The notes under the pieces: model-generated
Database searches by the model: none
What the model was told of the DNA's origin: nothing
The model's input: the letters and a program-made list of their open reading frames with translations, nothing else
Position numbers and translations under genes: made by a program
Shown: piece after piece, positions 1 to 9,600 of the stretch
Layout: every line of letters begins with the position of its first letter
Position numbering within the stretch: position 1 is the first letter of the stretch
Assembly (NCBI GenBank): GCA_021852225.1
Contig: JAJZOA010000304.1
Span: 1-22,385, forward strand
Length of the DNA stretch: 22,385 nt
Source: Planctomycetota bacterium
GTDB lineage: Bacteria > Planctomycetota > Phycisphaerae > WQYP01
Reading direction: 5' to 3'

Positions 1-303
1 TTCCGGATGTTTCCGGTTCCGGAATTTTTTCTTATGTTCAGAAATCTGGCGTTCGAGTTTGTGGACGACCATATCAATGCATGCATAAAGATCGTCCCCT
101 TCCATGCTGCCGACAAACATGTTGCGATGTTCCGCACTGACGATAATTTCGACCCGTTTGGATTTCCCGGAGCTGCCGTCCAGGACGACCTCTATTTCCT
201 TTATCAGATCATAAAATTTGGGCAACTTGCCGGCTTTTTCCTCCGCATGCTGGCGGATCGCGGGGGTTACGTCCATGTGACGTCCAGTCAATGTGATGAT
301 CAC
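1..303 (-). CDS. hpf: Ribosome hibernation promoting factor (HPF/RaiA family), 5' part
   Basis: HPF/RaiA proteins bind the 30S subunit in slow growth, block mRNA/tRNA sites and help form 100S or inactive 70S ribosomes. The frame starts with GTG at 303 and is open to the left edge, giving the first 101 residues. The N-terminus VIITLTGRHMDVTPAIRQHA is the typical first strand and helix of the family. It is followed by a strand with KSKRVEIIVSAEHRNMFVG and by the helix DDLYACIDMVVHKLERQ. The start is supported by an AAGGAG (316-311) seven bases upstream; the next ATG would remove the first beta strand. The C-terminal end lies outside the window, so whether this is the short or long (dimerising) form cannot be told. 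A sigma-70-like promoter candidate is at 395-367. Family call is firm; the symbol is by homology of motif only. Confidence 0.9.
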   Translation of the reverse strand, partial: MIITLTGRHMDVTPAIRQHAEEKAGKLPKFYDLIKEIEVVLDGSSGKSKRVEIIVSAEHRNMFVGSMEGDDLYACIDMVVHKLERQISEHKKKFRNRKHPE

Positions 304-611
304 TCGGAAACTCCTTAAACCGGCGGAATGGCAAAACAGGTTTTTTTCGGACCAACCGCCTTCATAAACGTATCGGCGCAGGCAGGCATCGTCAATAGTC
401 AAAATAAATTGATGCCGCCTGTCCACAGTGGCCAAGGCGGCACGGTCGGCCCGACCGGGTGGTGAAAGCGGGTGGTCTGGAGTGGTTGGCCAGCCGAACG
501 GAGGCTTGGGTTGACGGCCACCGACCGCTTTACTGCATCACAAACGGCTTGTTAAGCGTTAGAATAGTAGTACGGCGGCCGGGTGGCGAGCCGGTGGCCA
601 AGGAGCATGAT
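304..611. other. Divergent intergenic region between hpf and the exported protein gene
   Basis: About 308 bases between two divergently transcribed genes. It holds the hpf ribosome binding site and the promoter candidate at 367-395. The frame of the plus-strand gene stays open upstream to a GTG at 459, but that stretch reads as arginine- and glycine-rich filler before a clear signal peptide, so I treat it as non-coding. No clear plus-strand promoter was found. Confidence 0.5.
367..395 (-). promoter_or_regulatory. Candidate sigma-70 promoter for hpf
   Basis: On the minus strand, TTGACG (395-390) matches the -35 consensus at 5 of 6 positions. TACGTT (372-367) is a weak -10 at 17-base spacing. 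It lies 64 bases before the hpf GTG. A second TTGAC overlaps just upstream. The weak -10 makes this tentative. Confidence 0.3.
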
Positions 612-1790
612 ATGGATCGAATCTTCCGTTTTGCGGTGGTTGGCGCGGTAACCCTGCTGGGGTTGACGGCACTGCACACCGGCGTACGTGCGGCGGCGGC
701 ATCCAGGCAGAAAAAGGTTCCTACGCTCGCAATCCTGCCATTTGTAACTGAAAATGGCAGTTCGCAGGGCCTGGCCGACCGGATGCGGTTTGCCGTGGGA
801 AAAAAAATGTCACGAAACGGCCACTTCAAACGACTGGATGATCATGATGTGGACATGATGATTTCCGCGCTGCAAATTCCATGGACTGCACCTGTGCATA
901 AAGCGGATATTGTGACGGTTATAAAGAATTTGGCGACCAGCCAGACAGTGATGGGTTACCTGAAGGGCCGTCGGCTGAAACTGGAATTGTTTGTGGGCAC
1001 CCGACTGGCGAAAACCGTTACGGCGACAATTCCACCGGACACAACCAGTCCGCGTTTGACAGTGGAAGCGATGTTGACGAAGCTTGACAAAATTGGCTTT
1101 CATCATATGAGTTCCAAACAGGTGGATCATTCCAACCCGGCAATTGAAAAATTGTTTAAAATCAGGCCTAATTTGGTCGCGGACCCGAATTTCAGTTTTT
1201 GTGAGCGGCGCGGCTTGGCCGCTTCACCGGATTGGCAGATGTTCCTTGAAAAACAGGATTACCATCCGCCTCTGATTTCCGCAGCCAAGGCGCGGAATTT
1301 GCAGCCGGATTCAGTGGCCATTGTGCCGCAAAGCGTTGTTTCGGGTGCCCGAAGCCACGGCTATTGTCTGATGTTGCGAACCAGTTTGAATACAGCGCAG
1401 AACAATGGCCTGGCGTGTGAAAGCCTTTGGATTCCAGTGATAGATGGGCATCGTTACCGATTTTCCGTGCAGTATCATAGTGCCGCGCCACGGATACGCA
1501 TTTTTCTGAAAGGGTTTGCCTACTGGCCGGACGCTTTCAGCAGTGATAACAATTTGGCCAGCCAGCGGAAAGAGATTTACCGATATCAACTGTTGCCGCT
1601 GACCGCCAACAAGGGCTGGACTACCACGGAAGCGGATTTTTCACCGCGGTCGATGCGCAGTTTGAATGCAAAACATCCAATAAAATGGATTCGCATCGAC
1701 TTTTTCAGCTATCTGAACGCTGGCGACGCCTTTTTCCGACGCGTGCAAATTCGCGATATTACGCCAACGGCTGGTGGAGGCCGTCATTAG
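612..1790 (+). CDS. Exported protein of unknown function, CsgG/LpoB-like N-terminal region
   Basis: A 392-residue protein that I do not recognise as a named family. Residues 1 to about 27 are a Sec signal peptide (MDRIFRFAVVGAVTLLGLTA, then a VRA-AAA cleavage-like site). Residues 37-85 (VPTLAILPFVTENGSSQGLA, then a helix and RLDDHDVDMMI) resemble the first strand and helix of TolB-N/CsgG/LpoB-like periplasmic domains, which open with a 'vAVlPF' strand. The C-terminal half (about 200-390) is rich in beta strands with aromatic and polar alternation (YRFSVQYHSAAPRIRIFLKG), as in carbohydrate-binding jelly rolls; this is inference. The start at 612 has AAGGAG at 600-605 with six-base spacing and puts the signal peptide at the N-terminus; an upstream GTG at 459 would bury it. 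Endonuclease V follows in the same direction after 114 bases. Confidence 0.7.
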   Translation: MDRIFRFAVVGAVTLLGLTALHTGVRAAAASRQKKVPTLAILPFVTENGSSQGLADRMRFAVGKKMSRNGHFKRLDDHDVDMMISALQIPWTAPVHKADIVTVIKNLATSQTVMGYLKGRRLKLELFVGTRLAKTVTATIPPDTTSPRLTVEAMLTKLDKIGFHHMSSKQVDHSNPAIEKLFKIRPNLVADPNFSFCERRGLAASPDWQMFLEKQDYHPPLISAAKARNLQPDSVAIVPQSVVSGARSHGYCLMLRTSLNTAQNNGLACESLWIPVIDGHRYRFSVQYHSAAPRIRIFLKGFAYWPDAFSSDNNLASQRKEIYRYQLLPLTANKGWTTTEADFSPRSMRSLNAKHPIKWIRIDFFSYLNAGDAFFRRVQIRDITPTAGGGRH

Positions 1791-1820
1791 CACCATTCAA
1801 AAAAATTCAAAGAATTGGTG
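1791..1820 (+). repeat. Imperfect hairpin after the exported protein gene
   Basis: CACCATTC and GAATTGGTG form an eight-pair stem with one bulged base around an A-rich loop, directly after the TAG stop of the upstream gene. There is no T tract behind it, so it is at best a weak terminator or an RNA-processing structure. Confidence 0.3.
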
Positions 1821-1904
1821 GGCGAGTGGGGAGGACTGGCCTGATCAAGATTGCTTACCCGACCGCCCGGCGCGGCAAAAGATGGATGGAAGGAGGGCTG
1901 TCGC

Positions 1905-2678
1905 ATGGGGCGATACCTGAGCACGCAAACTGTTCGCCGGGCGCAGCAGCGGCAATTGAAAATGGCTCGGGATGTTTGTTTCACCGGGTGTCCACCTGAT
2001 GTTCGTTACGTTGGCGGGGTGGACATGGCATTTGGGCGGGCCACGGGTCAACCGGGCCTCCGGTCGGGGGCGGTGGGTTCGCCCGCAGTGGCGGTTGCGG
2101 TGGTGTGGGACCGACAAACGCGCAGGTGTGTGCAGGCGGTTTGCGCCCGGGGAACCGTTCGGTTTCCCTATGTGCCGGGACTCCTTTCTTTCCGGGAAGC
2201 TCCGCTGATGATGGCCGCAATCAGACGCATTGATTCACCGGTGGATGTCTGGCTGGTGGACGGGCACGGCATTGCGCATCGGCGCGGTTGCGGACTGGCA
2301 ACGCACATTGGCGTCGCATTGAATCTGCCAACAATTGGCGTTGCCAAAAGCCTGCTGACAGGGCGGCTGGCAGGGCCGGGTAAACTTCGGCAAGCCAATA
2401 TGGCGCTCGACCGTTTGGTGTGCGACTGGCAGGGGAGCGAACGATTTGCCGGTTATGCGATTCGTCCGCGGGCGGGGCACGAACCGCTGTACATAAGTCC
2501 GGGCAATCGGATTTCCGCGGAACAGGCGTTAAAAACAGTGGTGGATTGTCTAAATGGCGAAGACCGCTTGGCAGTGCCGATTCGCCTGGCTGACGCACTA
2601 TGTGCCCAACTTCGGCTGATTCCACCTCACCGGCGCAAACTGACCGCAGCGGCCTTGCAGGCCACCGTTGCGGTTTGA
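1905..2678 (+). CDS. nfi: Endonuclease V (deoxyinosine 3' endonuclease)
   Basis: Endonuclease V nicks DNA at the second phosphodiester bond 3' of deoxyinosine and starts repair of deaminated adenine. The 257-residue product carries the whole active site: D40 in GGVDMAF, Y89 and E98 in FPYVPGLLSFREAP, D119 and H125 in VDGHGIAHRRG, H134, and K148 in GVAKSLL. The spacing matches that known for the Thermotoga enzyme (D43, E89, D110, H116, H125, K139). Start ATG 1905 is preceded by AAGGAGG (1890-1896) at eight bases. The length is slightly above the usual 220-230; part of the excess is an insertion after D40 (GRATGQPGLRSGAVGSP) and part a C-terminal tail. It acts in the cytoplasm. It ends convergent with the GH78 gene, 92 bases apart. 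Confidence 0.95.
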   Translation: MGRYLSTQTVRRAQQRQLKMARDVCFTGCPPDVRYVGGVDMAFGRATGQPGLRSGAVGSPAVAVAVVWDRQTRRCVQAVCARGTVRFPYVPGLLSFREAPLMMAAIRRIDSPVDVWLVDGHGIAHRRGCGLATHIGVALNLPTIGVAKSLLTGRLAGPGKLRQANMALDRLVCDWQGSERFAGYAIRPRAGHEPLYISPGNRISAEQALKTVVDCLNGEDRLAVPIRLADALCAQLRLIPPHRRKLTAAALQATVAV

Positions 2679-2760
2679 TTGCCGTTCCTTTCCCAAGGCA
2701 TTCTGCCGGCCGGTGTGTTGACCGTCTTGGCGGGCGGCCTGACCAATTTGATCGGCAGGC

Positions 2761-2781
2761 GGCACAACGCTTAATTGTGCC
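2761..2781. repeat. Perfect 7-bp inverted repeat at the GH78 stop codon
   Basis: GGCACAA and TTGTGCC flank a seven-base loop that contains the TAA stop of the GH78 gene (minus strand). It lies between two convergent genes. It lacks a T tract on either strand, so a role as terminator is uncertain. Confidence 0.3.
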
Positions 2782-5700
2782 CGATGCTGTGCGGCTGGTC
2801 ATGGGATTTAATGTGATAAACCCCGCCGGGCAACCGGCAAACCACACGATCGGCCTGGTGGCCACGTATAATGACAGCGGGTTGTTTTGCCAGGGGGGCA
2901 CCGTTGAGGAGCACGGGCGACCGGCCGGTATGCGGGATATAAATCGTGGCCACTGTATTGACAGGGATGGTGATATCCATCGTGCAATTTCCACCCGTGC
3001 GATGCCAATTACTGACAATTTTTCCCAGCACAGATTGATAGCTTGCACGTACCCAAGTCAGATTTCCCACCATGCATGGTCGGATTTCCAGTTGATGCCC
3101 TGGCTTGTTTGCAAAATTCAAATGAATGCCGGCCAGACCATTGTAGAACCACTGGTCGATATGTCCGAGCATGAAGTGGTCTTGAGAATCCTGGGGCAGC
3201 GCGTTCCAGGCTTCGGTCAGGGCAGTCGCGCCGTGGGCTATTTGATAACCGTAACTTGGAGGATTGGTTTGAGTGGTCATTTTATATAGCAGGGCGTTCT
3301 TATGGGCGTCGGTGAGAGCCTGAACCACATAATGGAATCCGATATCGCCCGCAGTGGTGTGGTCGCCGTGTCTATGAATGTTGGCAATTAAACTGGCCAA
3401 CACCTTCGGGCGGTCAGCTTTGCGTGTCAGTCCGGTGGCCAGAGCCATGGCGTTGGCACACTGGCTGCCGCGGTCATATTGGCCGGTGGCAGGATGATAA
3501 AACCGCTGGTTAAACGCGGATCGCACGATTTGAGCCTGCGCGGCGTAGATTCGAGCTTGCACGGGGTGACCGAGCAACCGGGCGATTCGGGTCATTATTT
3601 TTAAGTCACGATACCAGGTGGCCGAAGCGGTCACACCTGAACTGGTGAGTTGCTCATAACCGGGGGGATTGGGGCCAAGGTCGTACCAGTCGCCCAATCC
3701 AAAAAACAAAAGATTGCCACGGGCCTTGGATTTCAGGTAGGCCATGTAACGCACCATCATGGTGTAATTGGCCCGGAGAATCCGCTGGTCGTCAAAATGA
3801 CGGTAAATCAGCCATGGGTCAATAATTGCAGCGCTGCCCCATTCCGGTGAATCCACAAAGCCGCCCGTATAGTTAAAATAGACCGGCGCAATATCGGCCA
3901 CATGACCATCAGCGTCTTGATCGGCCCGCATGTTTGCCGCGGTCTGGGCGTACAAATTCGGCACGAAAAAATTATCCATAAGGCCTGGCCCCACCAGGTA
4001 AGTATCCTCCAGCCATCCGCTTTTTTCGCGCGTGGGGCAATCGGTCACAATGCTGACCATGTTGTTGGCCATGGCCATGGTTATAAGATGATGGATCTGA
4101 TTAATTAGGCGATTGCTGCATGAAAAAGAGCCTATGAGCGGAGCGGATGTGTGGGTGGCCTGACCGGTTACAGCAAGTACGGCCGGCAATTGATGGGAAT
4201 TTGGGGCAGGGGCGGCATTGACCTGCACATAGCGGAACCCGAAATAGGAAAACATCGGGTGAAATGTTTCAACGCCTTTGCCGTTCAATGTGTACGTACA
4301 CCAGATCGGGCCAGCACAGGATTGCCAATTCGTGCCGTCGGGGTGAATTAATTCTGACGGATAGATCGTTAATGTGGAGCCGGTCGGTCCGCGAGCGGTG
4401 ATGACCGGTCGGCCAGCCATATTCTGCCCCAGATCGTAAACCGCCACGCCGGGTTGGGGATGCAATACACGAATGGCTGTGTATACATGCATCACTTTTA
4501 CCGGAGGCGCGGTTTGTGCCACGAGTCTGCCGCCCGGACCATGGGTCGGCCGCGCGTGCCGCCAGTCAGCATCATTGAAACCGGGCAATTTCCATCCGGG
4601 AATCGCGTCGATCGCGTTGTAATCTTCCCCGCCGAAGATGTTGCAAAAGCTGACAGGTCCCGGCGCGGTTCGCCATTGACCATTGCTGACAAGGGTTTGA
4701 GATGTGCCATCGGTAAATGCAATTTGCAACTGCAATATCAGTTTTGGCGGTCCGAAACTGGCCGGTGCGTGGTTGTATCGCCCTGGGTAATCGGCACTGT
4801 CATACATGCCGGTGCCGAGCATAACGGCCAGGACATTGGCGCCTTGACGAAGGCGTGTGGTGACATTGAAGGTGTTATAGTCCACCCGCTTTCGGTAATC
4901 GGTCCAGGCTGGCTGCATGACATCATGCCCGACTTTTCGCCCGTTGATAAACAAGTCGTACTGTCCCAGACCAGAAACATACACCACCGCATGAGCGATG
5001 GGTTTGGCCACAGAAAACGGATAACGAAAAAGAGGCAGTCTGGCTGTCGACAGATTTATTTTGCCCCATGGGCCGCGGCCAAATTTGGCGACTGCCCGCG
5101 CGTCAGGCCATCCTGAATCGTTAAATTCCCGGCTTTTCCAGCCTCGTGTTAAAACGGCGGATATTTTCCAGGTGTTATCCACCGGTATTATTTGCGTTCG
5201 GCCATTGGACCAGGTTATGGAAAGCCTTCCAAGCAATCCTGCTGGATTGGGCGATGAACCTGTATTGGTTGCCTTTACCGCCAGAATATTGCGGCCATGG
5301 CTCAACAATGGCAATACATTGACGTGTTGCATCAGCCGCCAGTGCATGCCGGAACCCGCCCATTTACCATTAATAAACAATTGGAATTCATTGTCCGCTG
5401 TTAAATCAAATGTGGCTTTAGAGATGGTCGGGCCGATCGGCAGGTTGACGGTTTTTCGGAAATAGACGTTGCCCACAGGAGCATTCATGCCAACTTCGGG
5501 CAGCCAGACCCACGAAAGCTTCTGTTTGGTTGAGGATAATGGTGATTGTGGAGCGGTAATCCAGTGTGCGTGCCAATTGCTTTTATGCAGCAGTCCCATG
5601 GTCCATAAGGCGGGTTTGCTCCATGCCGAAGCATGGCCGGCGGTCCCCCACACCCTTACTTTCCACCAGCAGCGCTGCCCGGCGACCAGGGGCTGACCTG

Positions 5701-6031
5701 CATAGCGGATGTCAATGGTCTGGTTCGAAACTACTTTGCCGGAATCCCACAGATCACCATGGTTGCTTTTCAGATGCGCCCGACTTGTGGCAACCAGTAT
5801 CTGATACGCGGTCTGCCGAGCGCCGGTCAGACCGGGCGTGTCGGCCCTAAGTTGCCACGCTAGCAGCGGATGAGCGCTTTGCAGCCCCAATGGCCGCACA
5901 AAATAGTTGCAACGCAAGGCGACAGGATCAATTGCCGCTGCGGCAAGCGCCGCGAAGCAGAAAGGAATAAGACAGAACAATAGCAGGATATTACGCGGTA
6001 TTTTGCGATTCAGCATGTCTTTCACAGTCAT
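2771..6031 (-). CDS. Secreted alpha-L-rhamnosidase, GH78 family
   Basis: GH78 enzymes release terminal alpha-L-rhamnose from pectin side chains, flavonoid glycosides and other glycans with inversion. The 1086-residue product starts with a Sec signal peptide (to about residue 33, ending ALAAAA). An N-terminal fibronectin-like region follows (about 35-145, with the family's WDSGKV and YWWKVRVW-like strands). There are two galactose-binding-like beta-sandwich regions (about 188-280 and 340-460, both with LFINGK/LFINGR). The (alpha/alpha)6 catalytic barrel spans about 640-980 and a C-terminal beta domain follows. Barrel signatures: DCPTREKSGWLED (664-676), GLGDWYDLG (778-786), and GYQIAHGATALTEAW (928-942), where E940 is the likely general base. 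The start at 6031 has no good ribosome binding site; ATG at 6016 is a possible alternative that keeps the signal peptide. It lies in the same direction as the GH106 gene but 635 bases from it. Confidence 0.93.
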   Translation of the reverse strand: MTVKDMLNRKIPRNILLLFCLIPFCFAALAAAAIDPVALRCNYFVRPLGLQSAHPLLAWQLRADTPGLTGARQTAYQILVATSRAHLKSNHGDLWDSGKVVSNQTIDIRYAGQPLVAGQRCWWKVRVWGTAGHASAWSKPALWTMGLLHKSNWHAHWITAPQSPLSSTKQKLSWVWLPEVGMNAPVGNVYFRKTVNLPIGPTISKATFDLTADNEFQLFINGKWAGSGMHWRLMQHVNVLPLLSHGRNILAVKATNTGSSPNPAGLLGRLSITWSNGRTQIIPVDNTWKISAVLTRGWKSREFNDSGWPDARAVAKFGRGPWGKINLSTARLPLFRYPFSVAKPIAHAVVYVSGLGQYDLFINGRKVGHDVMQPAWTDYRKRVDYNTFNVTTRLRQGANVLAVMLGTGMYDSADYPGRYNHAPASFGPPKLILQLQIAFTDGTSQTLVSNGQWRTAPGPVSFCNIFGGEDYNAIDAIPGWKLPGFNDADWRHARPTHGPGGRLVAQTAPPVKVMHVYTAIRVLHPQPGVAVYDLGQNMAGRPVITARGPTGSTLTIYPSELIHPDGTNWQSCAGPIWCTYTLNGKGVETFHPMFSYFGFRYVQVNAAPAPNSHQLPAVLAVTGQATHTSAPLIGSFSCSNRLINQIHHLITMAMANNMVSIVTDCPTREKSGWLEDTYLVGPGLMDNFFVPNLYAQTAANMRADQDADGHVADIAPVYFNYTGGFVDSPEWGSAAIIDPWLIYRHFDDQRILRANYTMMVRYMAYLKSKARGNLLFFGLGDWYDLGPNPPGYEQLTSSGVTASATWYRDLKIMTRIARLLGHPVQARIYAAQAQIVRSAFNQRFYHPATGQYDRGSQCANAMALATGLTRKADRPKVLASLIANIHRHGDHTTAGDIGFHYVVQALTDAHKNALLYKMTTQTNPPSYGYQIAHGATALTEAWNALPQDSQDHFMLGHIDQWFYNGLAGIHLNFANKPGHQLEIRPCMVGNLTWVRASYQSVLGKIVSNWHRTGGNCTMDITIPVNTVATIYIPHTGRSPVLLNGAPLAKQPAVIIRGHQADRVVCRLPGGVYHIKSHDQPHSIGHN

Positions 6032-6316
6032 ATTTCAGAGAAACCGTAACGGTGGGGCGTCGTCCTTATCCGGTGAAAAAGGTCTTCCACCAAATACACT
6101 GATGTTTATCATTCTCCATTAAAACGCGTGTGCCTGGAAGTTGGTCGCTTCACGGAGTCGCGATCCACCTGGCCGGGTGGTACCGGTATACAGCAGACTT
6201 GGAATAAAATAAAGGGACTGGATCGCTAATATCCGGAAAAATCACTTGAATGATGATTGGGCCGCGACATTTCCGACGTTTTCGACCCGTGTCCATTAAG
6301 TCCAATAATCATTTAG

Positions 6317-6553
6317 GTTAGAAATAATCTGGAAACGCATTTTAAGGTGTTGCATCATCAACGTATCCTGGCGGAGTTGACCGAGTGTCGCATTTCCCGC
6401 GCAAAGCTTATGCTTATAAATACACATCTTCCAATTAAACGCATTGCCCACGCCGCTGGATTTACTTCTTCCACGCATCTGGCGACCACTTTCCGCCGGG
6501 AGCTTAAGACCACACCCGGAAAAATTAGACAAGGCCGTTGGTTCGCCCGATGA
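6317..6553 (+). pseudogene. C-terminal remnant of an AraC/XylR-family regulator
   Basis: The frame encodes about 78 residues matching only the DNA-binding end of AraC-family proteins: NNLETHFKVL, then CRISRAKLMLINTHLPIKRI, AHAAGFTSSTHLATTFRREL and TTPGKIRQ. These are the end of the first helix-turn-helix, the linker helix and the whole second one with its GF and FR landmarks. Upstream in frame is a TAG at 6314, and no frame in the 285 bases before it shows the rest of the domain or a sensor domain. The only in-frame start is a GTG at 6347 inside the domain. I read it as the decayed tail of a former regulator of the adjoining rhamnosidase genes, which run in the opposite direction. A small functional product cannot be excluded but is unlikely. 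Confidence 0.75.
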
Positions 6554-6666
6554 GTCCGCAACCGCTGTATTCTGATCAGACGATCGCACTGAAGCTGCCT
6601 TTTAGCAGGGGGGCGAATGGTGATTGTGCCATTGAATTGAATCCATGACACCTTGAAAACAGGTGT

Positions 6667-9600
6667 CTATGCCAGGACAACAATCTGCGCGGTGCGTATC
6701 GTGACTGGTCCAAGCAATCCGGATTCAACCAGTTGATCATTTTTATGCCATAGCCGCCAAGTGGTAAAACTGATTCGGCCTGTGGGACTTTTCTTACCTT
6801 CCAGCACCCAGTCCGGCCACTGCCTGAGGGTGCCGTCCGGATTGCGGTCGCTGTCTTCTGGCAGAAACTCATCGCCGATCATGCGATTGATCCACAAGTT
6901 GGTCACCTTCACCGACAATGTATTGCGATCCGGCATCAACAGACCGGTAATATCCATCTGCCATGGTGGTTTCCAGAGCAGGTCCAGCCTGTGGCCGTTA
7001 AGGCTGACCTCCGCCATGACCGCAACCCGCCCCAAGTCAAGAAAATGGCGCCGGTGCCCCGAGAGCATCCGGGGCGGCAGACGAAATTCAGTGGAATATT
7101 CCGCTGTACCGGAAAAATATTTAACACCCGCAACCGGATGTTCACTAAGGCTGATAAGTTTTGGAAGCACCACCTGGGCGGGCGCTCCGCGGTCCGGCGG
7201 AAATCGCACGGTCCATGGGGCGGATAATTCCAGTGGTTTTGGAAGCGACGCGACCCGCGCGTGGCGAACTGCGCCGCCCGTACTGAAAAACCCGTAATGC
7301 CCCGGAGCAAACACCGTGGCAGACAGATGTTTTCCGGAGACGGGTGTGATATCAACGGACAATGGCGCGGCGACCGAAGTCAGCAGATTTGCGGTCTGGC
7401 CATCAAGGAAGCGAAGTTGCCGCTTTTTGCCGTCAATTAATACATCAATCAGTAAAGTCTTCACAACGTTAAAGGCGGGGTCGCCGCCTATCTGCGCAAT
7501 TTGTACCACCGGAAATGAGGTGTGCCCCTCATGAAAAAGCCTGGCCACAATGGCGGTCACAACCCGGGTCCTGGCCGGATCATCCGCCGGCCCGTACGTG
7601 GCGTGCAGAATATGTATCGCCGATGCGCGAGTCGGATATCCAAACAGGGGGGTGTCGTTTCGAGTGATGCGGGTAATGCCGCCCTTGTTGTGCGCTGGGC
7701 GGCTGAACACGACAAAGGTGGACTCTTTCCATTCCAGCCGCAAGGACACGTGGGTCACTTTCCGGTCGGCATCCTGCGTCCAGATCGCCGCCGGCTCGAT
7801 GGCGCCGGTCTGCGGATTCCATAATTTCGGCGTGCGGCCGGTGATACGAAATGCGCAGTTGGCATCAACCGCATTTTCCGCCAAGTTGGTGACAAAATAG
7901 ATATCGGCATCGTCGGTTCGCCGGTGCGCAAAGTGCAACTGTGAATCGCTGGTGAAATCAGGGGGGATATTCTTTTCATGAAGGACCTGTTGCGGCGTTT
8001 TATGGGTGATAATTCTGCCGCTGGACCAGATTTTATCAGCCAAGCTGGAGACTTTCTGGTCGCAGGCGGGATAACCCGAAAGACCGGGTGATTTCATCGG
8101 TCTGGTGGCTCCAATCATTGTTGCGCCGGCGTCTGCGAGGGCTTTAATTTTAGTCAGCAGGTCCACCGTCATGCACGGTGAATCAGGCAGAACCATAATA
8201 CGATATGCCATGCCATCAGGCAGAACCAGATTTCCATTTTGCACGCGCAGCCGGGAAATGACCGCCTCCGCTGGACATCCATCACATTTGTAAGTGTGTA
8301 CATAAGATTGATCGCCTGCGCCGGGCATGGTGGGACAGCCGGATGGCGCGCCTTCCGGCTGCACATACAGCACATCCGCCACCCAATGGCCCTGACGCAG
8401 CAGATGCTGGCACCGCGCCACGTACTGGTGCCATGAAAGGGATTGCTTCCACCAGGTCTGTGTGCGTTCATAATGGAGACCCCAAGGTCCCATTGAAACG
8501 CCGGGCGCGATATTTAAAAATGGCTGCATGGCGTAGCGATGCACCACAAAACGGTTCACGCCCTGGCAGAAGGCCCAGTCGCCAATATCCTTGACCACCG
8601 CGGGGTGTCCCTGCCAACGTTCATTGCTGTCGGCGGTGAATGTTTCCTGGCCAATAATCCGTCGGCCGTACACATGGCCGGCGGAAGTCATTTCCGTTAC
8701 CGAATAAGCGGCACCAAACCGGCCCCACGACCATAATTCGGACATCGGTTCCACTGCGGTGCCGCCATAATGCATTTCATCCACTGGTACGCCGGAATAA
8801 CCTTCAATGGACAGCCGCAGGCCGTTCTTTTCCGCAAGGTTGCGCATGCAGACTGAATAATTCTCAACCAGCAGTTCAGAAATTGTTTTACGGAGGTCCC
8901 AGAGGAATCTTTCGGATTCCTCCAGGCTTGCCACAACCTGGCCCGTCATCACGGGCAGCCAGCGGTGAAGGTCATAACCGCGGCGGGTTTTGAAATCGTC
9001 GGGGAATGTTCGCGTCCAGTTTTGTGAACCCGTTTCCCAACTGTCAATATGCGTGCAGACCAGGGTCCCACCGGCCAGTGGACCGGCTTTCGCGATCAAT
9101 TTTGCCATCAGGTTGTCAAAGTGAAATGTGGTGGCCCGTTTGCTGAGTTTATCGGTTTCCAAGCCCAGACCGCCTGCGGGTGCCGGGTGATTGTCCACGC
9201 CGGTACTGGTATGACCGAATCGCAGGATTGTCCAGTTGCCGGCAGGAGCATTCCAAAGAAGGCGTCCGTAGGCGTTGGTGTGAGTGGTCAAATCAACCAC
9301 CTGATTGAATTTGACGATTTCTCCCGCGGCCAGCCGTGGCCAAGTTGCCTGTGCAGCAATATCATCCTGGGTCACCACTTCGGTGACGCCAGCGAGGTCG
9401 GGTATGGAGTATGGCTGTCCATGGGTTGCGGCAGTTGGCGTGGGAAAAGCAATAACAGCGACATCCTGGTAATAGCCATCAGTCTGCGCGGGCTGGGAAA
9501 GCATCACATCCACTTTGCGGCCACCGCTTACGCCGGTGCTGGTCCACACCAGTCGCTGCATGGATAGTTCTGGAGTAATCCAGGGACCGCCGCTGCCACA

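Noticed and set aside
7..318. 103-residue plus-strand frame at the left edge
   Set aside because: Antisense of hpf, whose protein is clearly recognisable.
459..611. Upstream extension of the exported protein to a GTG at 459
   Set aside because: It would place 51 basic, low-complexity residues before a clear signal peptide, and the ATG at 612 has a well-spaced AAGGAG.
2221..3048. 275-residue minus-strand frame
   Set aside because: Antisense to endonuclease V and out of frame with GH78; no family resemblance.
4454..5116. 220-residue plus-strand frame inside GH78
   Set aside because: Antisense shadow of a gene with clear catalytic motifs.
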